From Blastocatellia bacterium (GTDB taxonomy: Bacteria; Acidobacteriota; Blastocatellia; Pyrinomonadales; Pyrinomonadaceae): a DNA stretch of 64,000 nt. Below the pieces are notes generated by a model. That model was not told where the DNA came from. It made no database searches and saw nothing but the letters and a program-made list of their open reading frames with translations. A program made the translations under genes and the position numbers. How positions within the stretch are numbered: position 1 is the stretch's first letter; the number at the start of each line of letters is the position of its first letter. Positions 8,792-20,454 of this stretch are shown one piece after another. The stretch is taken from positions 1 to 64,000 of the forward strand of contig JACCVY010000119.1 in NCBI GenBank assembly GCA_013697915.1, in the 5' to 3' direction.

Positions 8792-10021
8792 ATGTCTACC
8801 ATTTTGCCATCGGTGGCTGATCAGGGAATCGGCAGCCTGCTCGAATCGACCACTGTTCAGCGAGCTTTCTCATATTTCGATTCACGCGCCGAGGCCATTA
8901 CCAAAGAACAAACTCAAATCAATTCCATTCCATCGCCTCCCTTCGGCGAAAGGAAACGCGCAGATTATCTGCGCCAAACCTTTTCGGCACTCGCTCTCAC
9001 CAACGCACACCTTGATGACGAGGGAAACTGTGTCGCACTTCGGCGTGGCGCTTCAGACCGGCCCCTCTTAGTTGCCAGTGCGCATCTCGATACCGTTTTT
9101 CCGGCTGACACTGATTTAACGCTGCGACGCGTGGGCGCGAAATTGTTCGCCCCAGGCATAGCTGACGATGCTTGCGGTTTGGCAGGCCTGGTCGCTATCG
9201 CGGGCGCATTGCAATCATGTGAAATTGAAACGGCAGGATCGATTCTGTTCGTCGCTACGGTTGGCGAAGAAGGCGAAGGGAACCTGCGCGGCGTCAGGCA
9301 TTTGTTTACAAAAAGTGAATGGGCTGGACGCATCGACGCCTTTATCAGTTTTGATGGCGCGGGCCTCGATGGCATCACTAACGGCGCGCTTGGTTCTCGG
9401 CGCTACCGCGTAGAGTTTCGGGGGCCCGGCGGACATTCCTGGAGTGATTTCGGTACCGCGAACCCGGTTCACGCGTTAGCCTGTGCCGTTGCCAGGCTGG
9501 CGTCCTATCCGGCGCCGACGGATCCTCGCACCACATTCAATGTCGGGCGTATAGAAGGTGGGCAGGGCGTAAACGCCGTTCCCCGGCAAGCGGCCATGGA
9601 TGTCGATCTGCGATCAACAAGCGCCGATGAATTGCTAAAACTCGATGCGTTTTTCCGTCGTTCAGTGCGCGAGGCCGCAGATGACGAGAATTTCAGAAGG
9701 AGCAGCGGAACAGAACCACTAGCTGTGGTAACTGAAATGATCGGCGAACGGCCAGGCGGCGAAACATCAGCGGAAGATCCGCTCGTGCAGTTGGCTTGGG
9801 CGGCCACTGAAGCGGTGGGAGGTAAACCCTCACTCAATCGAGCATCAACCGATTCCAACTTACCAATCTCTTTAGGCGTTCCCGCAATTACCTTAGGAGG
9901 TGGAGGCACATCAGCAAACTCGCACACTCCCGATGAATGGTACGATCCGAGGGGTCGCGCGGTCGCACTCAAGCGTGCGCTGCTGGTGATCTTGGGAACA
10001 GTCGGCCTTGAGGGCAAATAG
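8792..10021 (+). CDS. M20-family metallopeptidase
   Basis: Zinc exopeptidase of the M20/M25/M40 clan, probably a cytosolic di- or tripeptide aminopeptidase-like enzyme. Motifs: SAHLDTVFP (first zinc His and the Asp), APGIADDACGLAGL (bridging Asp), VGEEGEGNLRG (catalytic Glu pair) and GGGGTSANSHTPDEW near the C-terminus (zinc His). A dimerisation insert follows FRGPGGHSW. The ATG at 8792 is preferred; an in-frame TTG lies nine bases upstream. No signal peptide. Substrate not predictable. Confidence 0.88.
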   Translation: MSTILPSVADQGIGSLLESTTVQRAFSYFDSRAEAITKEQTQINSIPSPPFGERKRADYLRQTFSALALTNAHLDDEGNCVALRRGASDRPLLVASAHLDTVFPADTDLTLRRVGAKLFAPGIADDACGLAGLVAIAGALQSCEIETAGSILFVATVGEEGEGNLRGVRHLFTKSEWAGRIDAFISFDGAGLDGITNGALGSRRYRVEFRGPGGHSWSDFGTANPVHALACAVARLASYPAPTDPRTTFNVGRIEGGQGVNAVPRQAAMDVDLRSTSADELLKLDAFFRRSVREAADDENFRRSSGTEPLAVVTEMIGERPGGETSAEDPLVQLAWAATEAVGGKPSLNRASTDSNLPISLGVPAITLGGGGTSANSHTPDEWYDPRGRAVALKRALLVILGTVGLEGK

Positions 10022-10026
10022 TAAAA

Positions 10027-10107
10027 AGTGCTGAGTGCTGAGTAGAAAGCTTTTCTACTCTCAACACTCTCTCAACACTCAGCACTCAGTACTGGTACTC
10101 AGTACCT
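10027..10107. repeat. Heptad repeats, inverted arms, abutting a stop codon
   Basis: AGTGCTG-AGTGCTG-AGTAGAA begins five bases after the M20 peptidase stop codon. The complementary arm, with CAACACT and CAGCACT units, runs from about 10050 to 10107. It ends immediately before the stop codon of the convergent DUF4388 gene, so it forms a hairpin between convergent genes. Confidence 0.6.
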
Positions 10108-10110
10108 TTT

Positions 10111-11058
10111 TTAGTTGATGGGAATCGTAATCGTCGTCGAGCCGGCTTTCCCCGCGGGAAATCGTTTTTGTCGCGCGATGCGCAGCGCGGTGGCATCGCC
10201 ACCCGACGCCTGAGTCACGCGACCTGATTCATCGTACGTTACTGTCACCGCAACTCTTTTCGGCCCGGGTTTACTTACGTCCGATGCAATACTGACAGGC
10301 GCAGCCGGCACGGAAGTGGCAGGTGCCTTGTTCAGCAGGGCTGCCGCCTTTTCTTCACGCAGTTTAGCTTTCACTTTGTCATGTTGTCGTTTGGCCGCGA
10401 GTGCCGCCTCGTTGTTCTGATCCGTTGGCGCCTCGGCAGGTGCCGGTTCAGAAAGAGTGGGAGCCGTAGCTTGTGGCGCCGGAGTCGTATTTACTTCGCT
10501 GCTCGCAACCACCGCTTTCGACCGGTTATACCAACCGGCGGGAACTCCTATAACAGCAACGCTGGCTATCAATGCAAAAGCCACTGCCCCGCCGATCAAT
10601 ACCTTGCGCTTGCCTAAAGCTTCTGTGCCCGCGAATGACAAAAACGACGGCACACGCAAACTCTCCAACTCTTTATTTGAACCCTCATCGTCATAGTCTT
10701 CCGTGATTGCCTCCGGCGCGTCATCAACCGAAAAGCCCGACGCGGGAGGAATGCCCTCATCCAATCGACGTAAGCCTTCGAGCACGACTTGTGTCCAGGG
10801 TTGATTAATGGTGCGCTCAGGGGCCTCAACTGATCCACTAAACTCAAATTTGGCGTTAGGCAAGGTTAACGCGAAATAAACTGCGTCAATTCCGCGCAAT
10901 ACGCCAACCCGCGCATCGACCACCGAACCTTGCTGCAGATAGAAGTGGCCGGGCCCCTGCGGATAAAGCACTTTGAGCAAACCCGTCTTTCGTTGATTGC
11001 AGAAGAATTCGATCAATTCGGAAAGCGAAAGATCGCTGAGGTGCCCTGTTAGTGCCAT
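10111..11058 (-). CDS. DUF4388 membrane protein with TonB-like C-terminus
   Basis: 315 residues. Residues 1-100 are a DUF4388 (PatA N-terminal-like) domain, beginning MALTGHLSDLSLSELIEFF. One membrane helix lies at about 153-176, then a Pro/Ala-rich and charged linker. The last 50 residues (VAVTVTYDESGRVTQASGG) look like part of a TonB C-terminal fold. The domain order suggests a cytosolic sensor linked through the membrane to a periplasmic tip. DUF4388 proteins are often linked to signalling or motility, but no partner is obvious apart from the TonB-type gene upstream. Confidence 0.7.
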   Translation of the reverse strand: MALTGHLSDLSLSELIEFFCNQRKTGLLKVLYPQGPGHFYLQQGSVVDARVGVLRGIDAVYFALTLPNAKFEFSGSVEAPERTINQPWTQVVLEGLRRLDEGIPPASGFSVDDAPEAITEDYDDEGSNKELESLRVPSFLSFAGTEALGKRKVLIGGAVAFALIASVAVIGVPAGWYNRSKAVVASSEVNTTPAPQATAPTLSEPAPAEAPTDQNNEAALAAKRQHDKVKAKLREEKAAALLNKAPATSVPAAPVSIASDVSKPGPKRVAVTVTYDESGRVTQASGGDATALRIARQKRFPAGKAGSTTITIPIN

Positions 11059-11139
11059 CGGTGTTTGCTCCTGTATTGGCGGAATTCCCCGCGGATCGAG
11101 ACGCGCAACTAAAGGCCGCGGTTGTTGCCGAAGAGAAAA

Positions 11140-12243
11140 TTATTGGAAGAGTGAAAATTTGTAGTTGATAAGGCCAGATACTTTCACTGGCTGTCCTGAA
11201 AGTTTCGTCGGGGAGAAGCGTGCTCTCAAAGCCGCTTGCACCGCTACATCGCGAAGAGCGGCAGGCCCGGTGGTGGCCTGTGCGGAAAGAACTTTCCCGG
11301 TCTCGTCCACAATGACTTGAACGGAAACGATACCGGCCACTCTCATCCGTTTCGCGGCTTCAGGATAGGTAGGCGGCGGCAAACTAACTGCAGTGCCATT
11401 AAGTACGCCCCCCGATACTGGTCGCAACATTGGTTTAGGAGTTGCGGGCGGTGGCTCAGAATCAAGTCTCACGCTTACGGATTGAGCACCCGACTCCACG
11501 TGATTATTTGCGAGCTCGAGCGAGCTCGTGCTCATCAGTTTGTCCGAACTCATCGCGACAGGTAAAGACTGCGCGGTCTTCGGCGCCTTCACCGAGTTGC
11601 TGCTCACCGAATTCGGCGAAGCTGAAACAGGATTATTGTCTGCAGTCACTGGAGCAGCGGCACCAGGCGCAGCCGCTGGTTGGGACATGCGCAGAATATT
11701 GGCGTCGAGGTAGTACATGATCGATCGATACGTCACTTCCGTTGGTTCGAATGACAATTTGCCACCTTCGACTACCGCGACCGAGGTCGTCATCTTGTTC
11801 CAGTTGCCTGCAAAGTCAAATTCGTATTTATAGGTTTCCTTGCTCAACATCGAACCATCAGCATTCACCAATGTCATCTCGCTGATGTTTCCCTTGTCGT
11901 CGTACTTATAGCTTTCCTTGCCGGTAAGATTCGCGCCCGCAATCGGGAAGTACTGGTTCTCGACCTTGTTGCCGCCGACGTCGTAAGCGATCACTTCGAT
12001 GACAGCGTGTTTTGCCTCGGTTACTTTGCCATTCTCATTTAGCAGTTTCGCAACTTCCGTTCGCACTCTGCGCACTGGTCCCACCAGTCCATCTCTCACG
12101 CGATCACTCTCGGGAACTACCGCCGCCGGCACCGGCTGAGGCACCGTTGCTTTTGCCGTTAGATTTGTCTGCGCGAAAGTACTCGAGGCTACAAGGGTCA
12201 AAGTGCTTGCAACGAAAGCTAGAGTTCCGAACCGTCTTAACAT
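11140..12243 (-). CDS. TonB-family C-terminal domain protein
   Basis: 367 residues with a signal peptide (MLRRFGTLAFVASTLTLVASSTFAQ). A middle region of beta-rich YKYDDKGNISEMTLV type repeats is followed by a Ser/Pro-rich linker. The C-terminal TonB domain covers about the last 85 residues (YPEAAKRMRVAGIVSVQVIV). It lacks the N-terminal membrane anchor of classical TonB, so it is probably a periplasmic or outer-membrane-associated relative rather than an ExbBD partner. It lies upstream of the DUF4388 gene on the same strand (81 bp apart) and may be co-transcribed with it. Confidence 0.78.
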   Translation of the reverse strand: MLRRFGTLAFVASTLTLVASSTFAQTNLTAKATVPQPVPAAVVPESDRVRDGLVGPVRRVRTEVAKLLNENGKVTEAKHAVIEVIAYDVGGNKVENQYFPIAGANLTGKESYKYDDKGNISEMTLVNADGSMLSKETYKYEFDFAGNWNKMTTSVAVVEGGKLSFEPTEVTYRSIMYYLDANILRMSQPAAAPGAAAPVTADNNPVSASPNSVSSNSVKAPKTAQSLPVAMSSDKLMSTSSLELANNHVESGAQSVSVRLDSEPPPATPKPMLRPVSGGVLNGTAVSLPPPTYPEAAKRMRVAGIVSVQVIVDETGKVLSAQATTGPAALRDVAVQAALRARFSPTKLSGQPVKVSGLINYKFSLFQ

Positions 12244-12401
12244 TTTGATTCACTCCTGAATGACGAGGGATAGCGTTTTGCTTTAATGAGCGTGAGGCTT
12301 ACTGCGAGGTGAAAATCCCGCCGCAGCAGGCGGCAGAGGCAATAATACGCAGTTTAACGATGTTTGTCTAGGGGCAACATTGGTTGTGGCCGACGATCTT
12401 G

Positions 12402-14027
12402 CTAAGGTTTTGCGGGTTTTTCGGCTGAGGCGGTGCCACTCCCGCCAATAAGGCCGAGGATTTCATCTATAAGCCGGGTGCTGGCATTTCGACTGGTTTG
12501 GTCGTTGCACATGATAGAAAACGCAAGAGTTTCTCCTTTTGCTGTGGTCAGGTAACCAGATAAAGAGTTGTCGTAAGTAAGTGATCCCGTCTTTGCCCAC
12601 ACTCGATCGGTCAAACTTTTAAGGCGTCCCGCCAGGGTGCCATCGCGTCCCGCTATCGGAAGCGACTCTTTGAAGACCGCTGCCGATCCGGTCTTGGACA
12701 TCGCTACCAACAAGCGCGCGCTGGTCTCAGGAGTCACCAAATCCAGCCGCGACAAACCGGAACCATCGTGCAGCGCAATATGCGATGCGGGTACCGCGGC
12801 ACGCGATAACCACAGGCGCACAACAGCGAGACCTGTCTCGTCATCTCCACGTTCTCTACCGGCCGGCTCAGGCCCGGCAGTCATCTCTCCTCGCTCTCGG
12901 CCAAGCGTACGCAAGATAAGTTCAGCATTGAGATTCACACTTTCCTTATTTGTCTTTTTCGCAATCTCGCTCAACGGCTGACTGGTTACGAAAGCGAGCT
13001 CGCTCGCCTTAGCGGGATCGAACCTCATATTCTGCGGCGCGCGCGCGTTACGAGACTGAGCTTCACCGCCAACAGCAATGCCGCGAGCTTTAAGTGCTTC
13101 AACAAATAGTCGCGCCGCCCACAATGCCGGGTTATGAACTGAAAGACGGGCGCCGAAGCCTTTGCTAGCTGGCGTAAATTCTCCCCACACTTCAAGATTG
13201 TTGTCAGAAAGGCCTCGATTTAAGCCGACCGTCGGACGTCCTTCTTTGTCAGCCAGCCCCATGCGGTTTTGCACGACGACATTTGCCTGCGCGTTGCTGA
13301 CTCTTACAACCGGCTGCTCCGTCCCCTTTTCGGGAGGCACAACATTGACGTCAACTTCGTTGCCGTTGATTGAAAGCGCGCTCGCTTCCGCACCGAAGTA
13401 CCATTGCAGGTCTGTCCACTGCCAACCGTCTCCCAGCGGATCGCCGCGGAAATAACTTTCTTCTCCGATTACATTGCCATCAATGTGCCTGATTCCCTTT
13501 TGATAAAGCTGGTCGGCGAGACCTGCCAGTGATCCTTTGCTGCTGTCGTTGCTGTTCGCCACCAGGTCGGGGGCACCGCGTCCATACAAAATCAAATCGC
13601 CATGAATCTCTCCGCCAGTTTCGGGTTGAGCACTCGCATACACTGAGGTGCGCCAGCGATAGTCAACGCCCAACAGATCAAGCGCGACGCCGGTTGTGTA
13701 GATCTTCATATTCGACGCCGGGGTAAAAAGCTTGTCGGCGTCGCGCTGATAGATTACGGCACCATCCGCAAGAGAGATGACACAGATACCCCAGCGAGCA
13801 TAAGCAAACTCGCTGTGATCAATCGTATCGCTAATTTGCTTTGCCAATTCGCTCGGCGCAATAACACTGTCTTTCGTTGCCGAAACTGATGATGACTTTG
13901 GCGGCTGTTTATTTGAATCCTTCGCGCCCGTCATGATCGGCCGCGCCAGCGGAATTACCGCAAGCGCGACGAGAAGGCCAAAAAGACCTTTTGCTACCAG
14001 TGCCTGGTTTTTTGAAATGCGATTCAT
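12402..14027 (-). CDS. dacB: D-alanyl-D-alanine carboxypeptidase/endopeptidase (PBP4 type, S13)
   Basis: Peptidoglycan-trimming serine peptidase of the periplasm, 541 residues. An N-terminal membrane helix (about 11-30) acts as signal or anchor. The SxxK tetrad is S105-N-M-K108 in FTPASNMKIY, and the KTG triad is at K479 (VWAKTGSLT). The large insert between the first two motifs is typical of class C low-molecular-weight PBPs. DGSGLSRLDL is the region of the second motif. It removes terminal D-Ala and may cleave cross-links. Confidence 0.9.
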   Translation of the reverse strand: MNRISKNQALVAKGLFGLLVALAVIPLARPIMTGAKDSNKQPPKSSSVSATKDSVIAPSELAKQISDTIDHSEFAYARWGICVISLADGAVIYQRDADKLFTPASNMKIYTTGVALDLLGVDYRWRTSVYASAQPETGGEIHGDLILYGRGAPDLVANSNDSSKGSLAGLADQLYQKGIRHIDGNVIGEESYFRGDPLGDGWQWTDLQWYFGAEASALSINGNEVDVNVVPPEKGTEQPVVRVSNAQANVVVQNRMGLADKEGRPTVGLNRGLSDNNLEVWGEFTPASKGFGARLSVHNPALWAARLFVEALKARGIAVGGEAQSRNARAPQNMRFDPAKASELAFVTSQPLSEIAKKTNKESVNLNAELILRTLGRERGEMTAGPEPAGRERGDDETGLAVVRLWLSRAAVPASHIALHDGSGLSRLDLVTPETSARLLVAMSKTGSAAVFKESLPIAGRDGTLAGRLKSLTDRVWAKTGSLTYDNSLSGYLTTAKGETLAFSIMCNDQTSRNASTRLIDEILGLIGGSGTASAEKPAKP

Positions 14028-14072
14028 TGTTTTCTCGGTTATGGAAGAAATTTGAACGGAGGCTGGAAAACT

Positions 14073-15107
14073 CTAACGCGCAAACAGAGCGCTTGTCCTG
14101 CAGGAAGCGAGAATCGATCGAGTCGCAACATAAACCTCGTCAACGGAAATATCGCTGATGATGTTGTTGTAAATGACGCGATGGCGATCGCCCTGAGGCA
14201 GATAACTCGTGGGGGCTCGTTTGTCTAATAATAACACCACGGGCGTGCCAACCGCTGCTGCAACGTGCATGGGGCCAGTGTCATTGGACACGAAGGCGGC
14301 GAGCCGGGTAGCGGCCGCGGCAAGTTGGGGTAACGTCAGTTGATCGAGCAGCATTGATGACGAGGGAAACAGCCGTCGCATGTCTTTGATGAAGGGTTGT
14401 TCTTCAGGACCGACAAACACCAGAACCTTCACGCTGTCGTTTCTGATCAAGTAATCTGCCAACTCGGCAAATTGTTCCAATGGCCAACGGCGGCTGGAGT
14501 GACCCGCGCCCGGGAACAGCCCAATCAACGGCACGCCTGCGTCTGCTCTTGCTTTCCTTAATATTTTCTCAACGGCCGCATCGTCGCTGGGTCGCGTTTT
14601 GAGTTTCGGAAAGCGCTCCGCCGTTTTTATCTCCAGGGGAATCAAAACATCAAGATAGCGATCGATCAAATGGCGCTGGCGATGGTCGGTTTCGACGGGC
14701 GGGGCGGGCCGAAAATTTGCGAGGTAGTCCAAAGATCTTCCCGGCCGGCGGGCGTAGAGTCGCTTAGGCGCACCGGAGAGAAAGCCCAGCAGATTTGTTT
14801 CGGAAAGACTGTGAAGATCGATGACGAAATCAAACTTTCGTCGCCTTACATCTTTGACGATGCCGAAAACTCGCATGATAGACAGGGGTGTAAAACCATC
14901 GCGCAAGCCGACGCGGTCAACAACCAGCGTCTCGTTCGCGTATCCGGACATGTCGACAATCTCGGCCCCTGGCTTTCCCACCGCGACTGTAATTCGCGCC
15001 GCCGGGAATCGCTTTCGAATCGCCTGCAAAGCCGGCAAGCTCAACACAACATCGCCGAGCTGACCGAAATCGATAACCAGAATATTACGCGGATCAAACA
15101 CTCCCAA
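14073..15107 (-). CDS. Glycosyltransferase family 9 (heptosyltransferase-like)
   Basis: 344 residues matching ADP-heptose:LPS heptosyltransferases. The N-terminal Rossmann half starts ILVIDFGQLGDVVLSLPALQ. The C-terminal half holds the nucleotide-sugar motif GLFPGAGHSSRRWP and FVSNDTGPMHVAAAVGTPVV. It likely adds a sugar to the lipopolysaccharide core or another envelope glycan at the cytoplasmic face. Donor and acceptor are not predictable. It lies between gpmI and the PBP4 gene on the same strand. Confidence 0.85.
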   Translation of the reverse strand: MGVFDPRNILVIDFGQLGDVVLSLPALQAIRKRFPAARITVAVGKPGAEIVDMSGYANETLVVDRVGLRDGFTPLSIMRVFGIVKDVRRRKFDFVIDLHSLSETNLLGFLSGAPKRLYARRPGRSLDYLANFRPAPPVETDHRQRHLIDRYLDVLIPLEIKTAERFPKLKTRPSDDAAVEKILRKARADAGVPLIGLFPGAGHSSRRWPLEQFAELADYLIRNDSVKVLVFVGPEEQPFIKDMRRLFPSSSMLLDQLTLPQLAAAATRLAAFVSNDTGPMHVAAAVGTPVVLLLDKRAPTSYLPQGDRHRVIYNNIISDISVDEVYVATRSILASCRTSALFAR

Positions 15108-15135
15108 GTCTTCCTATTCAAGCTCTTTACTTTGA

Positions 15136-16683
15136 TCAATTTGGCTGGCGCAGATCACGTCCCGTCATCTCCTCCGGTTTTTGTGCTCCCAGCAAAGCCA
15201 GCATTGTTGGCGCCACATCTTCGAGTGCGCCTTCCTCGCGTAGTTTCACGCCCTTGGATTCGTCATCAACCAGGTGAAATGGAACTGGATTACTCGTGTG
15301 CGCGGTGTGCGGGCCTCCCGTTTTCGGATCGATCATTAATTCAGCGTTACCGTGATCTGCAGTTATCAGGCTGATGCCCCGCTTCGATTGGATTGCTTTC
15401 GTAATCTTCCCCAGGCAAGTGTCGACATACTGGCAGGCCTCAATCGTCTTATCGAGCATGCCGGTATGGCCCACCATATCGGGGTTCGCCAAGTTCACGA
15501 TGAATACGTCGGTCTCCTCTTCTTCGATCGCACCCAATAGTTTGTCGGTGAGTTTGAACGCCGACATTTCGGGTGCCAGATCGTAGGTCGCGATTTTTGG
15601 CGACGGCACCAGCAGTCGTCTCTCGTAAGGAAACTCGCGCTCACTGCCGCCATTGAAGAAGTAAGTGACGTGCGCATATTTTTCCGTCTCGGCCATGCGA
15701 TAGTTGCGAATGCCCAAACTTGCAAACACATCGGCAAGAATATTGACAGGCTGGTCTGGCGGGAACGCCACCGGCAAGGGGTAAGTCTTGTCGTAAACGG
15801 CAAAGCACACAAAATGCACGTGCGGGCGATTAGTAACCGTAAACGCATCGAAGCCGGGAACAGCCAACGCGCTGGTAATCTGGCGCGCGCGATCGGCACG
15901 AAAGTTAAAGAAGATGACGGAGTCGCCATCTTCAATGGCCGCAACCGGTTCACCGCTTTCGCGAGTTACAACAATCGGCTCGACAAATTCATCTGTGATG
16001 CCATGCTCGTAAGACTGTCTAATCGCCGCTAATGGATCCGAAGTGCGCAGGCCTTCGCTTTTCACCAACAAGTTAAAAGCGCGTTCGGTGCGTTCCCAAC
16101 GTTTGTCGCGGTCCATCGCAAAGTAGCGTCCAACCACCGTCGCAATTTTGCCGATGCCAATCTCGTTCAGTTTGTCCTGCATGGCGGCGACGTACTTTTC
16201 AGCGGACGACGGCGGCGTGTCCCGCCCATCCAAAAAGCAATGGACGAACAGTCGTCGCACTTCGCGTTCTTTCGCCAGACGCAAAAGCGCATAGGCATGC
16301 TCTTGTGAAGAGTGGACCAACCCATCGGAAACCAGGCCCATCACGTGCAGGGCGCGGTCGTGTTTCACGGCACTGTCAATCGCAGCATTCAATGACAGGT
16401 TATTAAAGAACTCGCCTGTCTTGATTTCATGGTTAATGCGTTCAACATCGGTGCGCAAAATGCGTCCGGCACCCAGGCAAAGATGGCCAACGTTGGAATT
16501 TCCCATCACGCCATGCGGCAAGCCCACACATTCGCCTGACGCTTGAATCAGCGTGTGTGGATAACTTTCGGTGAGTTCGCGGTAATGCGGCATTTCAGCC
16601 AGCGCGATCGCATTGCCCTCGCGCTCCGCGCGATAGCCAAACCCGTCAAGTACGATGAGCGCGAGCGGACCTTTCTTATTCAA
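15136..16683 (-). CDS. gpmI: 2,3-bisphosphoglycerate-independent phosphoglycerate mutase
   Basis: Glycolytic enzyme interconverting 3- and 2-phosphoglycerate, Mn-dependent, 515 residues as usual. Seen: IVLDGFGYRAEREGNAI at the N-terminus, the phospho-serine segment GVMGNSNVGHL, FLDGRDTPPSSA, FNFRADRARQ and LITADHGNAE with metal ligands. The active-site segment reads NSN where most homologues read NSE. The start is a TTG 22 bp after the GNAT gene, preceded by GGAG. Enolase, the next glycolytic step, lies two genes upstream on the same strand. Confidence 0.93.
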   Translation of the reverse strand: MNKKGPLALIVLDGFGYRAEREGNAIALAEMPHYRELTESYPHTLIQASGECVGLPHGVMGNSNVGHLCLGAGRILRTDVERINHEIKTGEFFNNLSLNAAIDSAVKHDRALHVMGLVSDGLVHSSQEHAYALLRLAKEREVRRLFVHCFLDGRDTPPSSAEKYVAAMQDKLNEIGIGKIATVVGRYFAMDRDKRWERTERAFNLLVKSEGLRTSDPLAAIRQSYEHGITDEFVEPIVVTRESGEPVAAIEDGDSVIFFNFRADRARQITSALAVPGFDAFTVTNRPHVHFVCFAVYDKTYPLPVAFPPDQPVNILADVFASLGIRNYRMAETEKYAHVTYFFNGGSEREFPYERRLLVPSPKIATYDLAPEMSAFKLTDKLLGAIEEEETDVFIVNLANPDMVGHTGMLDKTIEACQYVDTCLGKITKAIQSKRGISLITADHGNAELMIDPKTGGPHTAHTSNPVPFHLVDDESKGVKLREEGALEDVAPTMLALLGAQKPEEMTGRDLRQPN

Positions 16684-16704
16684 ACGACAGCTCCATCCTT
16701 GATT

Positions 16705-17178
16705 TCACTTTTCAGCATTTGGTTTCCAGTAATCCGGGCTTTCCTGCATGTTCGGATCGGGCCGTTCCATCCACCGTTCGGGCCGGTGAAGCGGAATGAA
16801 ACCGAATTGCGCATATAAACTGTGCGCATCTTTTGTCGCCAGGACCCAGCGGCGAAAGCCCTGCAACTCAGGATGCGCCAGTATCACTGCCATTAACCAT
16901 TTCGCCAAACCACGGCCACGGTGTTCCGGAACTACAAACACATCGGCGAGCCATGCAAAGGTTGCAAAGTCTGTGACCACGCGAGCGAAACCAACCTGCT
17001 CAGTTTCTCTGTAGATGCCGAAACAGAGTGAGTTATCAAGCGAGCGTTTTACAACTGCAACGCTGCGGCCAACCGCCCAGTAAGTCTCTGTGGAAAGAAA
17101 TTTATGAATGAGAGCGACGTTGAGGCGCAAACGGTCTGTCGTAATGAAATACTCGCCGCGTTCCCAGGATTCGACCAT
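16705..17178 (-). CDS. GNAT-family N-acetyltransferase
   Basis: 157 residues from the ATG at 17178 (MVESWERGEYFITTDRL). A longer reading from 17250 would overlap the DinB gene and adds unconserved residues. The acetyl-CoA site is VFVVPEHRGRGLAKWLM (R/Q-x-x-G-x-G/A), followed by the C-terminal LYAQFGFIPL typical of the family. Substrate is unknown. It is in a same-strand run eno-DinB-GNAT-gpmI with tiny gaps or overlaps, consistent with one operon. Confidence 0.82.
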   Translation of the reverse strand: MVESWERGEYFITTDRLRLNVALIHKFLSTETYWAVGRSVAVVKRSLDNSLCFGIYRETEQVGFARVVTDFATFAWLADVFVVPEHRGRGLAKWLMAVILAHPELQGFRRWVLATKDAHSLYAQFGFIPLHRPERWMERPDPNMQESPDYWKPNAEK

Positions 17179-17194
17179 GTTCTTGGATGGACTG

Positions 17195-19004
<1,810 letters not shown>

Positions 19005-19095
19005 CTATCCATTCCATGAAGCTCTGCAATCGCGGCTCTGAAGCGCGAACACTTTATCACCAGGCCGGCCGGTAATCGAAGCATCGTAAAGCGAC

Positions 19096-20454
19096 TTACC
19101 CGGCCGCGCGCGCGTCTTCGACATTTGCGTCGGCTGAAGATTCAGTTTCGGCAGCCGGCAGGTCCAGGCGCACCCTAATCACGCGACGTCGCTCAACGCG
19201 ATCGATTTCAAACTTTAAGCCATTGTATTCAATTTTTTCACCCGGCTTGAGCACATGACCTGCTTCAGTCATCAGAAAACCGGCAATAGTTGTATAACCT
19301 TCCGACTCGGGCAGATTCAACTTTAGCCTCCGATTCAAATCCCGCACCGCCAGGCCACCTGCAAGGATATATTTCCTATCTCCGGCTGGAGTGATTTGTT
19401 CGTTGACTTCTTCATCATGTTCGTCAGAGATATCGCCAACAATTTCTTCCAACAAATCTTCAAGCGTGATTACGCCCTCCAGGCCGCCGTGCTCGTCTAC
19501 GACGAAACCGAAATGCGCCTTGGCTTTTTGCATTTGCCTGAGCACGTCTTCCAGTCGGGCGGTATCGACGACATACAAGGAGGGTTGCAGCACGTCCTCA
19601 AGGCGAAACCTTTCCGGACTCAGCAGGTAAGGCATTATGTCTTTGCTATGAATAAAGCCGATCACGTCATCGAGCGACTCGCGATAAACAGGCAGACGCG
19701 AGTAACGATATTGATCGAAAGCTTTTGTGATCTGGGCCAGCGAACAATCGCTGGGGATGGCAGCCATCTCCGTCCGCGGGACCATCGCCTCACGCACCAG
19801 GGTGTCGGAAAACTCAAAAACGCGATGAATCAAGCGTCTTTCTTCGGCGCGCAGATAACCACTCTCACGCGCTACATCCACCAGTTGCCGCAGTTCTGTT
19901 TCCGTGTAAACCGAAGCGTGGTCCAAACTAGATCTAAGACCAATCAATCTTCCCAGCTTGCTGCCGACGGCATTGAACAACCAAAGCGGCGCGCTAAAGA
20001 TCCGCGCGAATAGCTCCAACGGGCCGGAGGTAAACATCGCCACGCGCTCGGCACGTTCCAAAGCAATCATTTTCGGCATTAGCTCGCCAAGCACGATATG
20101 CAGAAAACTGATGATAGAGAACGCAATTACGATCGCCATTATGTGCGTCAGGTAGCCGGCGCGTCCTTCGGACGCAATACTCAATGCCAAAGGGTAAAGC
20201 AAATCGGCAATGGTCGGTTCACCAATCCAACCAAGTGCGAGTGACGCGAGCGTGATTCCAAGCTGCACGGCGGAAATAAACGTAGTCGGATTGTTCAAAA
20301 GACGCAGTGCTGCTCGCGCGTTTTTGCTGCCTGCGGCTGCACGAGCTTCGACACGAGCGCGCCGCACCGAAACCAGCGCAAACTCAGAAGCTACAAAGAA
20401 GCCGTTCGTCGCCACCAGCAGTACGACGCCGATCAGTTTTAGAAAAATCATCAT
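19096..20454 (-). CDS. CNNM/CorC-type membrane protein (DUF21-CBS-CorC_HlyC)
   Basis: 452 residues. The DUF21 transmembrane domain covers about 1-200 (LIGVVLLVATNGFFVASEFALVSV). A CBS pair follows (about 215-335, VPRTEMAAIPSD and VVDEHGGLEGVITLEDLLEE). The C-terminal CorC_HlyC domain spans about 350-435. Relatives are implicated in magnesium or sodium transport and are often annotated as hemolysin-like; transport substrate here is inferred only. Monocistronic. Confidence 0.88.
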   Translation of the reverse strand: MMIFLKLIGVVLLVATNGFFVASEFALVSVRRARVEARAAAGSKNARAALRLLNNPTTFISAVQLGITLASLALGWIGEPTIADLLYPLALSIASEGRAGYLTHIMAIVIAFSIISFLHIVLGELMPKMIALERAERVAMFTSGPLELFARIFSAPLWLFNAVGSKLGRLIGLRSSLDHASVYTETELRQLVDVARESGYLRAEERRLIHRVFEFSDTLVREAMVPRTEMAAIPSDCSLAQITKAFDQYRYSRLPVYRESLDDVIGFIHSKDIMPYLLSPERFRLEDVLQPSLYVVDTARLEDVLRQMQKAKAHFGFVVDEHGGLEGVITLEDLLEEIVGDISDEHDEEVNEQITPAGDRKYILAGGLAVRDLNRRLKLNLPESEGYTTIAGFLMTEAGHVLKPGEKIEYNGLKFEIDRVERRRVIRVRLDLPAAETESSADANVEDARAAG

